Assembly (NCBI GenBank): GCA_905215625.1
Contig: CAJMQQ010000047.1
Coordinates: 1-22,007 of the forward strand
From: an uncultured bacterium
GTDB taxonomy: Bacteria; Bacillota; Clostridia; Lachnospirales; Lachnospiraceae
DNA length: 22,007 bases
Reading direction: 5' to 3'
Positions within the stretch are counted from its first letter, which is position 1, and each line of letters begins with the position of its first letter. Below the pieces are notes generated by a model. That model was not told where the DNA came from, did not search any database, and saw nothing but the letters and a program-made list of their open reading frames with translations. Shown here in pieces: positions 7,977 through 15,948 of this stretch. The position numbers and the translations under genes are program-made.

Positions 7977-9191
7977 ATGAGGAAAAACATCAAATGCGGT
8001 ATCATACTTCTCCTGCTTGCAGCAACTGTAGGATGCGGGAATACGCAAACAGCAGAACAGCAGAAAGAGCGGTCAAAAGTTACCTTGACAATCAGTCTGC
8101 CGGAAGCAGAATGGAGCGGATACACAGAAGGACTGACAGCACTGTATCAGAAAACTCATCCTGAAATTCAAGACATCAAATGGAATCTGGTGGATCGTAG
8201 TATGTATTCGGATTTACTAAACGTAAGCGTGGCATCACAGAATATTCCGGATATGATAAGCGTAGGATACGGCGATTCGTTGAAACTGTGGAAAGAACAG
8301 CTGGTTCCATTAGAAGAAAGCCAGTTTGACCAAGTTTTTTCAAAAGAACTTCTAAATAGGGGAAAGCTGAAAAACACTCTTTACTCCATACCGGTTACGG
8401 TTTCGGCCAGAGGAATTCTTTATAACCAACGGCTTTTAAAGGAGGCAGGAGCAACGAATGTTCCTGAAACCAGGCAGGAGTTTCAGGAGTTATGCCAGAG
8501 GCTGGAAGATGCAGAAATAAAACCGATTATGAATCATTATAAGGAAACATTGCTGACGACAACCAGTCAGCTGTTCTGGGTTCAGATGGAGCAGAAAGAT
8601 CGGGAAGAAAGCGTAAATGCACTTGCAGATTTTCTGGATAGTACGCTCTTGTATGGGAATCGCAATGCCCTTACTACAGATGGAGATACTGCAAGAAATT
8701 ATTTCTTTATTGAGCGGTATGCCATGTTGAATAATGAAGGTACCTGGATGGTGCCGGTTTTAAAAAAGTCAGCGCCGGAACTGGAAAAATATGTGGAAAT
8801 TGGACCAATCCCTCTCTATGAAGAAGCCGAAAAAAATAAGCTTCCAATAGAGATTCTTACATTATCTGTTACCAAAAGCAGCAGACATCCGGAAGAAGCA
8901 AAAGAGTTTTTGATATGGCTTTCTACTTCAGAAGATGCCAGAGATTATCTGGAAGGAACGATGGGAATTTTAAGTGTTTCCGGTATACAAGATGAAAGAA
9001 TGGATAATCTTTCTCCAATTGCTTCTCAGATAAAGCTTGCAGCTCTAAAAGGAAAGGCCATATACGATCCGTCTTTTGAAAGTTCAGAAGAACAAAAGGA
9101 GAAAAACGGAGAAATCTGGGGGCGTTATCTTACTGGGGAAATAGATAGAGAACAGGTAATGATACAAGTACAGTCTCTTTGGCAGAACTAA
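7977..9191 (+). CDS. Sugar ABC transporter substrate-binding lipoprotein (first copy)
   Basis: A 404-residue extracytoplasmic solute-binding protein of family 1 (SBP_bac_1, CUT1 sugar importers). It has a lysine-containing N-terminus, a hydrophobic stretch and a lipobox ending AATVGC with Cys at 20, slightly off consensus. The mature part begins with a beta strand VTLTISLP and has family features such as QNIPDMISVGYGD and a late hinge segment with SSRHPEEAKEFLIWLSTS. The ATG at 7977 is chosen because AGGAGGT lies 6 nt upstream; an in-frame TTG at 7971 abuts that SD. It is divergent from the YesM/YesN genes and precedes the cupin gene, but is separated from the permeases, which have their own binding protein. 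It may be an alternative binding protein or a sensory partner of the kinase. The ligand is unknown; oligogalacturonide is likely from context. Confidence 0.88.
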   Translation: MRKNIKCGIILLLLAATVGCGNTQTAEQQKERSKVTLTISLPEAEWSGYTEGLTALYQKTHPEIQDIKWNLVDRSMYSDLLNVSVASQNIPDMISVGYGDSLKLWKEQLVPLEESQFDQVFSKELLNRGKLKNTLYSIPVTVSARGILYNQRLLKEAGATNVPETRQEFQELCQRLEDAEIKPIMNHYKETLLTTTSQLFWVQMEQKDREESVNALADFLDSTLLYGNRNALTTDGDTARNYFFIERYAMLNNEGTWMVPVLKKSAPELEKYVEIGPIPLYEEAEKNKLPIEILTLSVTKSSRHPEEAKEFLIWLSTSEDARDYLEGTMGILSVSGIQDERMDNLSPIASQIKLAALKGKAIYDPSFESSEEQKEKNGEIWGRYLTGEIDREQVMIQVQSLWQN

Positions 9192-9220
9192 TTGAAAGAT
9201 ATGCAAGGGAGGAACATGAA

Positions 9221-9964
9221 ATGTCTATTATCAAATTTCAAAAAAAAGAGGATATGGTTTTCACAGACTTGGGAAATGGGATTTCTAGAGCAGAAATGCT
9301 TCCAGGAATGGTAGAAGGGGTTCATACATGGAAATGCCAGGTAAAGGCAGGAACCATTGTAACATTAGAAACTTTTTCAGACCAAACACAGATTTACTAC
9401 TTTACAAAAGGAGAAGGTTTTGTAGTAACTCCGAAAAAAGCATTTAATATTGAAGAACCGTCTCTTTTCATTCCTAATATGGATAAAGATGTGAATGTTC
9501 TTCATGCAGTGACAGATATGGAATTTTTGCAGCTGACCTGTGTAATGCTTCCGGAAGATTATGAACAGTTTGGACATTGGCATATTGCGCTTCCAAGATT
9601 CTGCCCATTAAATGACTGCATCCAGTATATTGAGGGATTCCGCCCGGAAGGAATCAAAGCATACTCTATTTTGGATACGCATTTCTTAACAAGGATGACC
9701 ATGGGAGCAATTATTGGAAAAGGACCCAATAAGGCAGATCCGCATAGCCATGACAACTTATATCAGTGGTACTATGGAATGCCGGATACTAAGTTTATTT
9801 ACCGGGCAGCAGGGGAAGAAATCGAACTGCATGAAGGAGACTGGGCATTTATTCCTACAGACATCGAACATGCCATTGAGATTAAGGAAGGCGAGAATGT
9901 CAACTATGTATGGTTTGAAATTGAGCTGACAAAAGCAGAATTAGAGGATAAAAAAGCAAAATAA
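9221..9964 (+). CDS. Double-cupin protein with KdgF-like metal site
   Basis: A 247-residue cytoplasmic protein with two cupin folds. The N-terminal one (about 35-110) has lost the usual histidines. The C-terminal one (about 160-235) has a full metal site pattern: H175, H177, Q182 and H217 in PHSHDNLYQ and TDIEHAIE, followed by EGDWAFIP-type turns. The HxHx4Q...H arrangement matches what is known for KdgF, a small cupin that converts 4,5-unsaturated galacturonate to the open-chain keto form, although KdgF is a single-domain protein of about 110 residues. Context (GH105 and KduI act just before and after that step) supports the role, but it is inference. AAGGGAGG at 9205-9212 fixes the ATG at 9221; an ATG at 9216 is out of frame. 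It lies 29 bp after the lipoprotein gene and is probably co-transcribed with it. Confidence 0.8.
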   Translation: MSIIKFQKKEDMVFTDLGNGISRAEMLPGMVEGVHTWKCQVKAGTIVTLETFSDQTQIYYFTKGEGFVVTPKKAFNIEEPSLFIPNMDKDVNVLHAVTDMEFLQLTCVMLPEDYEQFGHWHIALPRFCPLNDCIQYIEGFRPEGIKAYSILDTHFLTRMTMGAIIGKGPNKADPHSHDNLYQWYYGMPDTKFIYRAAGEEIELHEGDWAFIPTDIEHAIEIKEGENVNYVWFEIELTKAELEDKKAK

Positions 9965-10010
9965 AATCAGTCGAAAAATTGGGGAACTGTATGGAGAGGG
10001 GAGAATTACC

Positions 10011-11372
10011 ATGAAAAAAAAGATTACAGCAGTGATTTTAGCGGCAGCTATGGCATTTTCGTTAACCGCATGCGGTGGAAATGAAACTCAGGAAGCCAAG
10101 GCATCTGAAGCACAGAATACTCAGACTTCTGCAGCAGGAGATACAGCAGGCAATACATCCGGAAAAGAACCGGTTACTCTGCGGTTTAGCTGGTGGGGCG
10201 GAGAAAACAGACACAATGCAACGATGGCAGCAGTTGAGGCCTTTGAGAAGGAATACCCATGGATTACAGTGGAATGTGAATATTCTTCCTGGGATGGCTG
10301 GACAGATAAAGTAGCAACTCAGCTGGCAGGAGGAACTGCTCCGGATTTAATGCAGATTAACTGGAACTGGCTGTATCAGTTTTCTTCTGATGGATCTAAA
10401 TTTGTAGATTTAAACGAATATAAAGATATTATTTCTCTGGACAACTGGTCAGAAGCGAATCTGGCAGCCATGACGGTAGGCGGTAAACTTCAGGGAGTGC
10501 CGATTTCAATTACTGGTAAGCTTCCAATGTATAACAAAACTACATTTGATAAGGCAGGTGTGCCAGTTCCAACCAGCTTTGAGGAACTGAGGGCAGCAGG
10601 TAAAGCATTTAAAGAAAAACTGGGCGATGATTACTATCCATTAGCAGAAGAAGGCTACGAAAGAATGATTTGGATGGTAATGTACCTTCAGGAAAAGTAC
10701 GGAAAAGAGTGGATTAAGGATCTTCAGGTAAATTATACAGTAGAAGAAGTAACCGATGGTATGAACTGGATTAATTCACTGGAAGAGGATCATGTATTCC
10801 CAGAAATTTCCACTATTGCCGGGGACGGAGCTGAAAATTTCTTATCCAATAAAAAGTGGATGGACGGACATTATGCAGGACTTACGGAATATGACTCTAA
10901 TGTTCAGGAAATTGCAGATTCTTTAGACGAAGGACAGGAACTGGTTTTAGGCGAATTTCCGACAGATTTAGGACCGAACGGAGCAGGAATGAGTAAAGTC
11001 TCTCAGGGGTTTGCAATTACAGAAACTTCCGAGCATAAAGAAGAAGCAGCACTTTTACTGGAGTACATTACGTCTAATGAAAATGGCGTAAAACTGATGG
11101 GAGCAGAGAGAGGAACTGTCTGCAATACAGCTGCAAAGAAGATTTTGGAAGATGAAGGAATCCTGGGCGGCATGACTTTGGAAGGAAACCAGAAAGTATT
11201 AGATTTCTGCCAGTACACCTTTGATCCGAATTTTGAAAACTCCGCATTAAAAGAACGCACCGGTGTTTATTATGAAGTATTTGATAATCTGAGTGCAGGA
11301 GCTGATCCGGCTGAAATGGCCCAATATCTCATTGATTCCATCAATGATGTAAATGCAGCCAATCCGTACTAA
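10011..11372 (+). CDS. Sugar ABC transporter substrate-binding lipoprotein (second copy)
   Basis: A 453-residue family 1 sugar-binding lipoprotein. Signal peptide MKKKITAVILAAAMAFS leads to a clear lipobox LTAC with lipidated Cys 21, then a Ser/Thr/Glu-rich linker to about residue 50. The binding domain starts VTLRFSWWGGENRHNATMAA, a pattern common in the YtcQ/YesO-type binding proteins for pectin-derived sugars, followed by LAGGTAPDLMQINWNW. Aromatic residues are abundant, fitting carbohydrate stacking. The ATG is preceded by AGGGGAG about 8 nt upstream. It is the likely partner of the two permeases encoded at 12589 and 13534, separated from them by a terminator hairpin and the GH105 gene. 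It differs strongly from the first binding protein, so they are not a recent duplication. Confidence 0.92.
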   Translation: MKKKITAVILAAAMAFSLTACGGNETQEAKASEAQNTQTSAAGDTAGNTSGKEPVTLRFSWWGGENRHNATMAAVEAFEKEYPWITVECEYSSWDGWTDKVATQLAGGTAPDLMQINWNWLYQFSSDGSKFVDLNEYKDIISLDNWSEANLAAMTVGGKLQGVPISITGKLPMYNKTTFDKAGVPVPTSFEELRAAGKAFKEKLGDDYYPLAEEGYERMIWMVMYLQEKYGKEWIKDLQVNYTVEEVTDGMNWINSLEEDHVFPEISTIAGDGAENFLSNKKWMDGHYAGLTEYDSNVQEIADSLDEGQELVLGEFPTDLGPNGAGMSKVSQGFAITETSEHKEEAALLLEYITSNENGVKLMGAERGTVCNTAAKKILEDEGILGGMTLEGNQKVLDFCQYTFDPNFENSALKERTGVYYEVFDNLSAGADPAEMAQYLIDSINDVNAANPY

Positions 11373-11382
11373 ACATGACAAG

Positions 11383-11412
11383 AAAAGGGCGCTGGCTGAC
11401 AGCGCCCTTTTT
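11383..11412 (+). terminator. Intra-operon intrinsic terminator after the second binding-protein gene
   Basis: GGGCGCTG (11387-11394), loop GCTGA, CAGCGCCC (11400-11407), then TTTTT (11408-11412), with AAAA upstream extending the stem. It starts 11 bp after the binding-protein stop and lies 43 bp before the GH105 ATG. No promoter is obvious between it and GH105, so partial read-through would give more binding protein than enzyme or permease, a common arrangement in sugar ABC operons. Confidence 0.88.
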
Positions 11413-11454
11413 GCAGCTTAAAGCCTGATGAAATTGGAAGAAGGAGAGAAGAGA

Positions 11455-12579
11455 ATGGATCTCACAGCATATTTTAAATATTTTATGAAAACTTATCGCG
11501 GATTGGACGATTATCTGGTAGAGATTGACGGCCAGACCATGCATGAGTGGAATTATGAAGATGGATGCCTGTTTATGGGTGCAGCCAAAATGTACAAAAA
11601 AACAGGGGACGAAGAGTATTTAAATTATATAGAGAAAATGGTAAGTCCTTATGTCAAAGAAGATGGAACTATTCTCAGTTACCATATTGAAGAATATAAT
11701 CTGGATTTCATTAATGCAGGCAATATTTTCTATTTTCTCTATGACATAACCGGAGAAGAACGTTATCGTCGAGCTTGTGAGACACTTATGACGCAGCTGC
11801 GCTACCAGCCAAGGCTTACTACTGGAAATTTCTGGCATAAGTTGATTTATCCTTTCCAGGTATGGCTGGACGGACTTTATATGGGACAGCCTTTTTACAT
11901 GGAATATGAAAACCGCTGGGGAGGAAAAGTCCACTATTATGATATTTTAAACCAGTTTAATCAGGTAAGAAACATTTTGTATGATGAGAAAACGGGCCTT
12001 TATTACCATGCATACGACGAGTACAAAGACAGAAAATGGGCAGACAAAGAAACAGGCCTTTCTCCTAATTTCTGGTTGAGATCCATTGGATGGTTTCTGA
12101 TGGCGCTGACTGACTGCTACGAGTTAGCCGATGAAGAATTATACGATGTTAAGGCGCGTCTGGGGGAACTTTTGCGGGAAACAATCCATGGAGTATTAAA
12201 GTATCAGGACAAGGAAAGCAAACTGTTTTACCAGCTGATTGCTCTTCCGGAGCAAGAAGGAAATTATCTGGAAACATCGGGTTCTCTGATGATTGCTTAC
12301 AGTATTATAAAGGGATGTCGGACAGGAGCGCTGCTGGCAGACAAATATCTGGAAAAAGGAAAAGAAATTTATAATGCAGTTTTGGAAAAGAAGCTTTATA
12401 TCGACGAGAAAGGCAATCCTCATCTTTCCGGAACTTGTGCAGTAGCAGGATTAGGACCGAGAAAAGAGAGAGATGGAAGTATTGCATACTATCTGTCAGA
12501 ACCAGTAGTAGATGATGACGTAAAAGCGGCAGGTATTTTAATGATGACAACAGCCGAGCTTTTAAATGAGGAAGGTTAA
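11455..12579 (+). CDS. GH105 unsaturated glucuronyl/galacturonyl hydrolase (YteR/YesR-like)
   Basis: A 374-residue alpha/alpha-barrel hydrolase that removes the 4,5-unsaturated uronic acid from the non-reducing end of oligosaccharides left by pectate or rhamnogalacturonan lyases. The family signature WLDGLYMGQPF is present with D139; D84 in YNLDFINAG lies 55 residues before it, the same spacing as the two key aspartates known for YteR. There is no signal peptide, so it acts in the cytoplasm on imported oligosaccharides. The ATG at 11455 has GAAGGAGA about 7 nt upstream; an in-frame ATG at 11428 would place that SD inside the gene. Length fits the family. Whether the substrate is rhamnogalacturonan or homogalacturonan derived is not decided by sequence, but KduI and GH28 nearby favour galacturonides. 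Confidence 0.93.
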   Translation: MDLTAYFKYFMKTYRGLDDYLVEIDGQTMHEWNYEDGCLFMGAAKMYKKTGDEEYLNYIEKMVSPYVKEDGTILSYHIEEYNLDFINAGNIFYFLYDITGEERYRRACETLMTQLRYQPRLTTGNFWHKLIYPFQVWLDGLYMGQPFYMEYENRWGGKVHYYDILNQFNQVRNILYDEKTGLYYHAYDEYKDRKWADKETGLSPNFWLRSIGWFLMALTDCYELADEELYDVKARLGELLRETIHGVLKYQDKESKLFYQLIALPEQEGNYLETSGSLMIAYSIIKGCRTGALLADKYLEKGKEIYNAVLEKKLYIDEKGNPHLSGTCAVAGLGPRKERDGSIAYYLSEPVVDDDVKAAGILMMTTAELLNEEG

Positions 12580-12588
12580 GGTGAGCGT

Positions 12589-13518
12589 ATGGATGGATTA
12601 CCGGCAAATCAGAAGATGTTAAAACAAAGAAACCGGAGACTGCTGCTTCGCAAATATAGGGGTTTTTTTTACATACTTCCATGGATTATTGGATTTTTGA
12701 TTTTTAAATGTTATCCCTTTATTATGTCTTTATTTTACAGCTTTACAGATTACAGTTTATTTAAAGAGGGAACGCAATTTGTAGGATTACAGAATTACAT
12801 TGACATTTTTCATACAAAAAAGTATATGACAGCTTTTAAAGTTACGTTCCAGTATGCATTTATTACAGTACCATTAAAGCTGGCATTTTCCTTATTTATT
12901 GCATATATCTTGAATTTTAAACTGAAATTTGTAAAATTGTTCAGAACTATTTATTACATTCCATCTATTTTAGGCGGTTCTGTAGCAATCGCAGTTGTAT
13001 GGAAATTTATCTTCCAGTCAGATGGTTTGATTAATCAGATTATTGTTATGCTGGGAGGCGAAAAGATTAACTTTTTGGGAAGTACCCACTATGCACTACT
13101 TGTAATTTGCCTGCTGAGAGTATGGCAGTTTGGATCTGCAATGGTAATCTTCTTAGCTGCATTAAAGGGAGTGCCCCAGGAACTTTACGAGGCAGCTGCG
13201 ATTGACGGCGCTGGAAAATGGAGACAATTTTTTTCTGTGACAGTACCATTAATTACTCCAGTTATTTTCTACAACCTGATTACACAGCTGTGTGAAGCTT
13301 TCCAGGAGTTTAACAGTGCCTTTATTATAACCAAGGGCGGCCCATTAGGATCCACAACGCTGATTTCCTTGCTGATTTATCAGAATGCATTCCGTACTTA
13401 TGAAATGGGACTGGCAAGCGCAATGGCCTGGCTGCTGTTTATCATCATTACCGTATTGACATTAGTTTCATTTGCCAGCCAGAAATACTGGGTTTACTAC
13501 TCAGATGACAGCAATTAA
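12589..13518 (+). CDS. Sugar ABC transporter permease, MalF/LplB type
   Basis: A 309-residue CUT1 permease. A basic N-terminus (KQRNRRLLLRKYRG) precedes membrane helix 1 at about 25-45, and about six helices in all are visible. The EAA loop for ATPase contact is well conserved: YEAAAIDGAGKWRQFFSVTVP. The gene starts 9 bp after the GH105 stop; AAGGTGAG just upstream is rather close (3 nt) and GAGGAAGG is 12 nt away, so the ribosome binding site is less ideal than in the neighbours. It pairs with the MalG-type permease encoded 15 bp downstream. No CUT1 ATPase gene is in the window, so a shared MsmX/MsmK-like ATPase is expected. A run of eight T lies at 12663-12670, within the first 30 codons. 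Confidence 0.93.
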   Translation: MDGLPANQKMLKQRNRRLLLRKYRGFFYILPWIIGFLIFKCYPFIMSLFYSFTDYSLFKEGTQFVGLQNYIDIFHTKKYMTAFKVTFQYAFITVPLKLAFSLFIAYILNFKLKFVKLFRTIYYIPSILGGSVAIAVVWKFIFQSDGLINQIIVMLGGEKINFLGSTHYALLVICLLRVWQFGSAMVIFLAALKGVPQELYEAAAIDGAGKWRQFFSVTVPLITPVIFYNLITQLCEAFQEFNSAFIITKGGPLGSTTLISLLIYQNAFRTYEMGLASAMAWLLFIIITVLTLVSFASQKYWVYYSDDSN

Positions 13519-13533
13519 AGGAGGAAAGAGACA

Positions 13534-14382
13534 ATGAGCAAAAAAACAAGAGAAACAATCAGCACAATCCTCCGTTATACTGTTTTAATTTTAGTTGGAT
13601 TTGTTATGTTTTATCCGATGTTGTGGATGGTAGGTGCATCGTTTAAATCCAGTAATAATGAAATTTATTCTACAATCAGCTTTATTCCGGAAAATCCGTC
13701 TTTCCAGCCTTATATAGATGCGTGGAATGCAACCGGAAATCCATACAGTTTATATTTAATCAATTCCTTCAAAATTGTTATCCCGAAGGTAATTGGCGCG
13801 GTAATTGCTAGCGTAATAACAGCGTACGGATTTTCCAGATTTGAATTTCCAGGAAAGAAATTCTGGTTTTCTATTTTGCTTGCAACTTTGTTCTTGCCAC
13901 AGGTAGTATTAAACATCCCGCAGTTCTTGCTGTTTAGAAGCTGGGGCTGGACAAACTCCTATCTTCCTTTAGTTGTACCTGCATTTTTTGGAGCAGAACC
14001 TTACTTTATTTTCATGCTGGTACAGTTTATGCGTTCGGTTTCCAGGGAACTGGAAGAAGCAGCGGAAATTGATGGATGCAATTCATTCCAGAGATTATTG
14101 TATATCGTTGTTCCAATGGTAAAACCAACTATTGTATCTGTGGCATTATTCCAGTTTATGTGGGCATTTAATGACTTTCAGGGACCACTGATTTATATTG
14201 ACAGTGTAAAGAAATATCCGACGTCTTTAGGTCTGCGTCTCCTTACGGATGCGGAAACCGGATTTGAATGGAACAAAGTATTAGCATTGTCAGTGATTAC
14301 CTTACTTCCATCTCTGATTGTCTTTTTCCTGGCCCAGGATCAGTTTGTAGATGGAATTGCAGCAGGAGGTGTTAAGGGTTAA
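13534..14382 (+). CDS. Sugar ABC transporter permease, MalG/YtcP type
   Basis: A 282-residue CUT1 inner-membrane permease, the second half of the transporter channel. Helix 1 is at about 12-32, and about five more follow. The EAA loop reads EEAAEIDGCNSFQRLLYIVVP. The typical start-proximal motif MFYPMLWMVGASFK is present and the protein ends in AAGGVKG, the C-terminal pattern usual for MalG-type subunits. AAAGGAGG lies 9 nt before the ATG. The stop overlaps the GH28 start (TAATG), tying transport to intracellular hydrolysis. Confidence 0.93.
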   Translation: MSKKTRETISTILRYTVLILVGFVMFYPMLWMVGASFKSSNNEIYSTISFIPENPSFQPYIDAWNATGNPYSLYLINSFKIVIPKVIGAVIASVITAYGFSRFEFPGKKFWFSILLATLFLPQVVLNIPQFLLFRSWGWTNSYLPLVVPAFFGAEPYFIFMLVQFMRSVSRELEEAAEIDGCNSFQRLLYIVVPMVKPTIVSVALFQFMWAFNDFQGPLIYIDSVKKYPTSLGLRLLTDAETGFEWNKVLALSVITLLPSLIVFFLAQDQFVDGIAAGGVKG

Positions 14383-15947
14383 TGAAAGCAAAGGTGATTT
14401 TTAAAACTTCCAGAAGCATTACTCTGGAGTTAGAAGAATATGGAATTTTCTATACAGAAAAAGAATATGAAATCTGGTTAAATGGAAGTTTTTTTCAAAA
14501 AAGTGATCGGGTAATCCAGACGGTGTACGGCTTATTGCCGGACACCGAATACCAGATTGAATTAAAAGCAGATGGGATATCACTTGCCATTCTTACAGCT
14601 TCAACGGAATATGAATTTGTCACTTTGAATGTAAGAAAATTTGGCGCTGCAGGAGATGGAGTCCATGATGATACTATGGCGATTCAAACAGCGATTTCCT
14701 GCTGTCCAAAGGGCGGCAGAGTATATGTTCCGGCAGGACGTTATCTGGTTACCAGTCTGTTCTTGAAAAACGATTTGGTACTGGAAATTGGAAAAGATGC
14801 AGTTCTTGCAGGCCATTCAGACAGAGAAAAATTTGGAGTTTTGCCTGGAATTATCCAGAGCTGGGACGAAAACTCTGAGTATAACCTGGGTTCCTGGGAG
14901 GGAAATCCACTGGATACCTTTACCAGTATGATTACCGGAGTGAACGTTTCCAATGTAGTAATTACTGGAGAGGGAACCCTGGATGGCTGTGCTACATTTG
15001 AGGACTGGTGGGAAGATGACAGGGCTAAAATCATTGCATTCCGTCCCAGAATGGTATTTTTAAATCATTGCAGCAACATAGTTCTCCATGGACTTACTAT
15101 TCAAAACAGTCCGTCCTGGAATCTTCATCCTTACTTTTCAGACAATCTTCGTTTCCTGGAACTAACGATTTTAAATCCATGGGATTCGCCGAATACGGAT
15201 GGTATGGATCCGGAATCTGTCAATGGTCTTGAGGTTGCAGGAGTTTATTTCTCATTGGGAGATGACTGCATTGCTATTAAATCTGGCAAATATTATATGG
15301 GGCACAAATACAAAGTACCATCACAGAATATTTTTGTACGTCAATGCTGCATGAATAATGGACATGGAGCAGTTACCATTGGAAGTGAAATGGCAGCAGG
15401 CGCAAAGCATGTGAGGGTAGAAAATTGCCTGTTCTACCATACGGATCGAGGATTAAGAATTAAGACCAGAAGAGGCAGAGGCAAAGATGCAGTAGTAGAG
15501 GATATTCGGTTTGAGAATATTAAAATGGATCATGTGCTGACCCCGTTTGTACTGAATTCTTACTACAACTGCTGCGATCCGGATCGCCATTCAGATTATG
15601 TAAAATGTAAATCTCCGCTGCCTATAGACGATAGGACACCTTCTGTAAAGCAGATGATATTTAAAAATATCGAAGCCAGGAACTGCCATGTAGCAGGAGC
15701 GTTTATCTATGGTTTACCGGAAATGAAGGTGGATTATGTGGAGTTTGACAATGTTTCTATTACCTATGACGAAAATCCAGAACCGGATGAACCGGCTATG
15801 ATGGATGATATTGAATTAACTGCAAAAATGGGAATCTTCATTAATAACGTCCAGAAATTAAAACTAAAAGAGGTAACAGTAGAAGGAGCGGAAGGACAGC
15901 CGTTTCTATTAGAAAATATTGATGAAATTATCAGGGAGGATGAATAA
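14382..15947 (+). CDS. GH28 polygalacturonase-family glycoside hydrolase, intracellular
   Basis: A 521-residue enzyme that hydrolyses galacturonic acid linkages of pectin fragments, probably exo-acting on oligogalacturonides. An N-terminal beta-rich domain of about 80 residues resembles a fibronectin type III-like module (PDTEYQIELK). The parallel beta-helix begins at VRKFGAAGDGVHDDTMAIQTAI, the usual GH28 opening. Catalytic motifs are intact: NTDG with D273, GDDC with D294/D295, NGHG with H328 and RIKT (359-362). There is no signal peptide, so the protein is cytoplasmic, unlike plant or fungal polygalacturonases. The start overlaps the permease stop by one base (TAATG), with AGGAGG 12 nt upstream. 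Similar proteins in Firmicutes pectin loci sit beside GH105. Substrate could also be a rhamnogalacturonan or xylogalacturonan fragment. Confidence 0.93.
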   Translation: MKAKVIFKTSRSITLELEEYGIFYTEKEYEIWLNGSFFQKSDRVIQTVYGLLPDTEYQIELKADGISLAILTASTEYEFVTLNVRKFGAAGDGVHDDTMAIQTAISCCPKGGRVYVPAGRYLVTSLFLKNDLVLEIGKDAVLAGHSDREKFGVLPGIIQSWDENSEYNLGSWEGNPLDTFTSMITGVNVSNVVITGEGTLDGCATFEDWWEDDRAKIIAFRPRMVFLNHCSNIVLHGLTIQNSPSWNLHPYFSDNLRFLELTILNPWDSPNTDGMDPESVNGLEVAGVYFSLGDDCIAIKSGKYYMGHKYKVPSQNIFVRQCCMNNGHGAVTIGSEMAAGAKHVRVENCLFYHTDRGLRIKTRRGRGKDAVVEDIRFENIKMDHVLTPFVLNSYYNCCDPDRHSDYVKCKSPLPIDDRTPSVKQMIFKNIEARNCHVAGAFIYGLPEMKVDYVEFDNVSITYDENPEPDEPAMMDDIELTAKMGIFINNVQKLKLKEVTVEGAEGQPFLLENIDEIIREDE

Positions 15948-15948
15948 A

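Noticed and set aside
7977..11372. The two sugar-binding lipoproteins as a tandem duplication
   Set aside because: The two proteins differ in length, linker and sequence throughout; they share only the family fold.
12305..12682. 125-codon minus-strand frame across the GH105/permease junction
   Set aside because: It overlaps two firm genes on the other strand and shows Leu/Ser/His-rich shadow composition with no domain.
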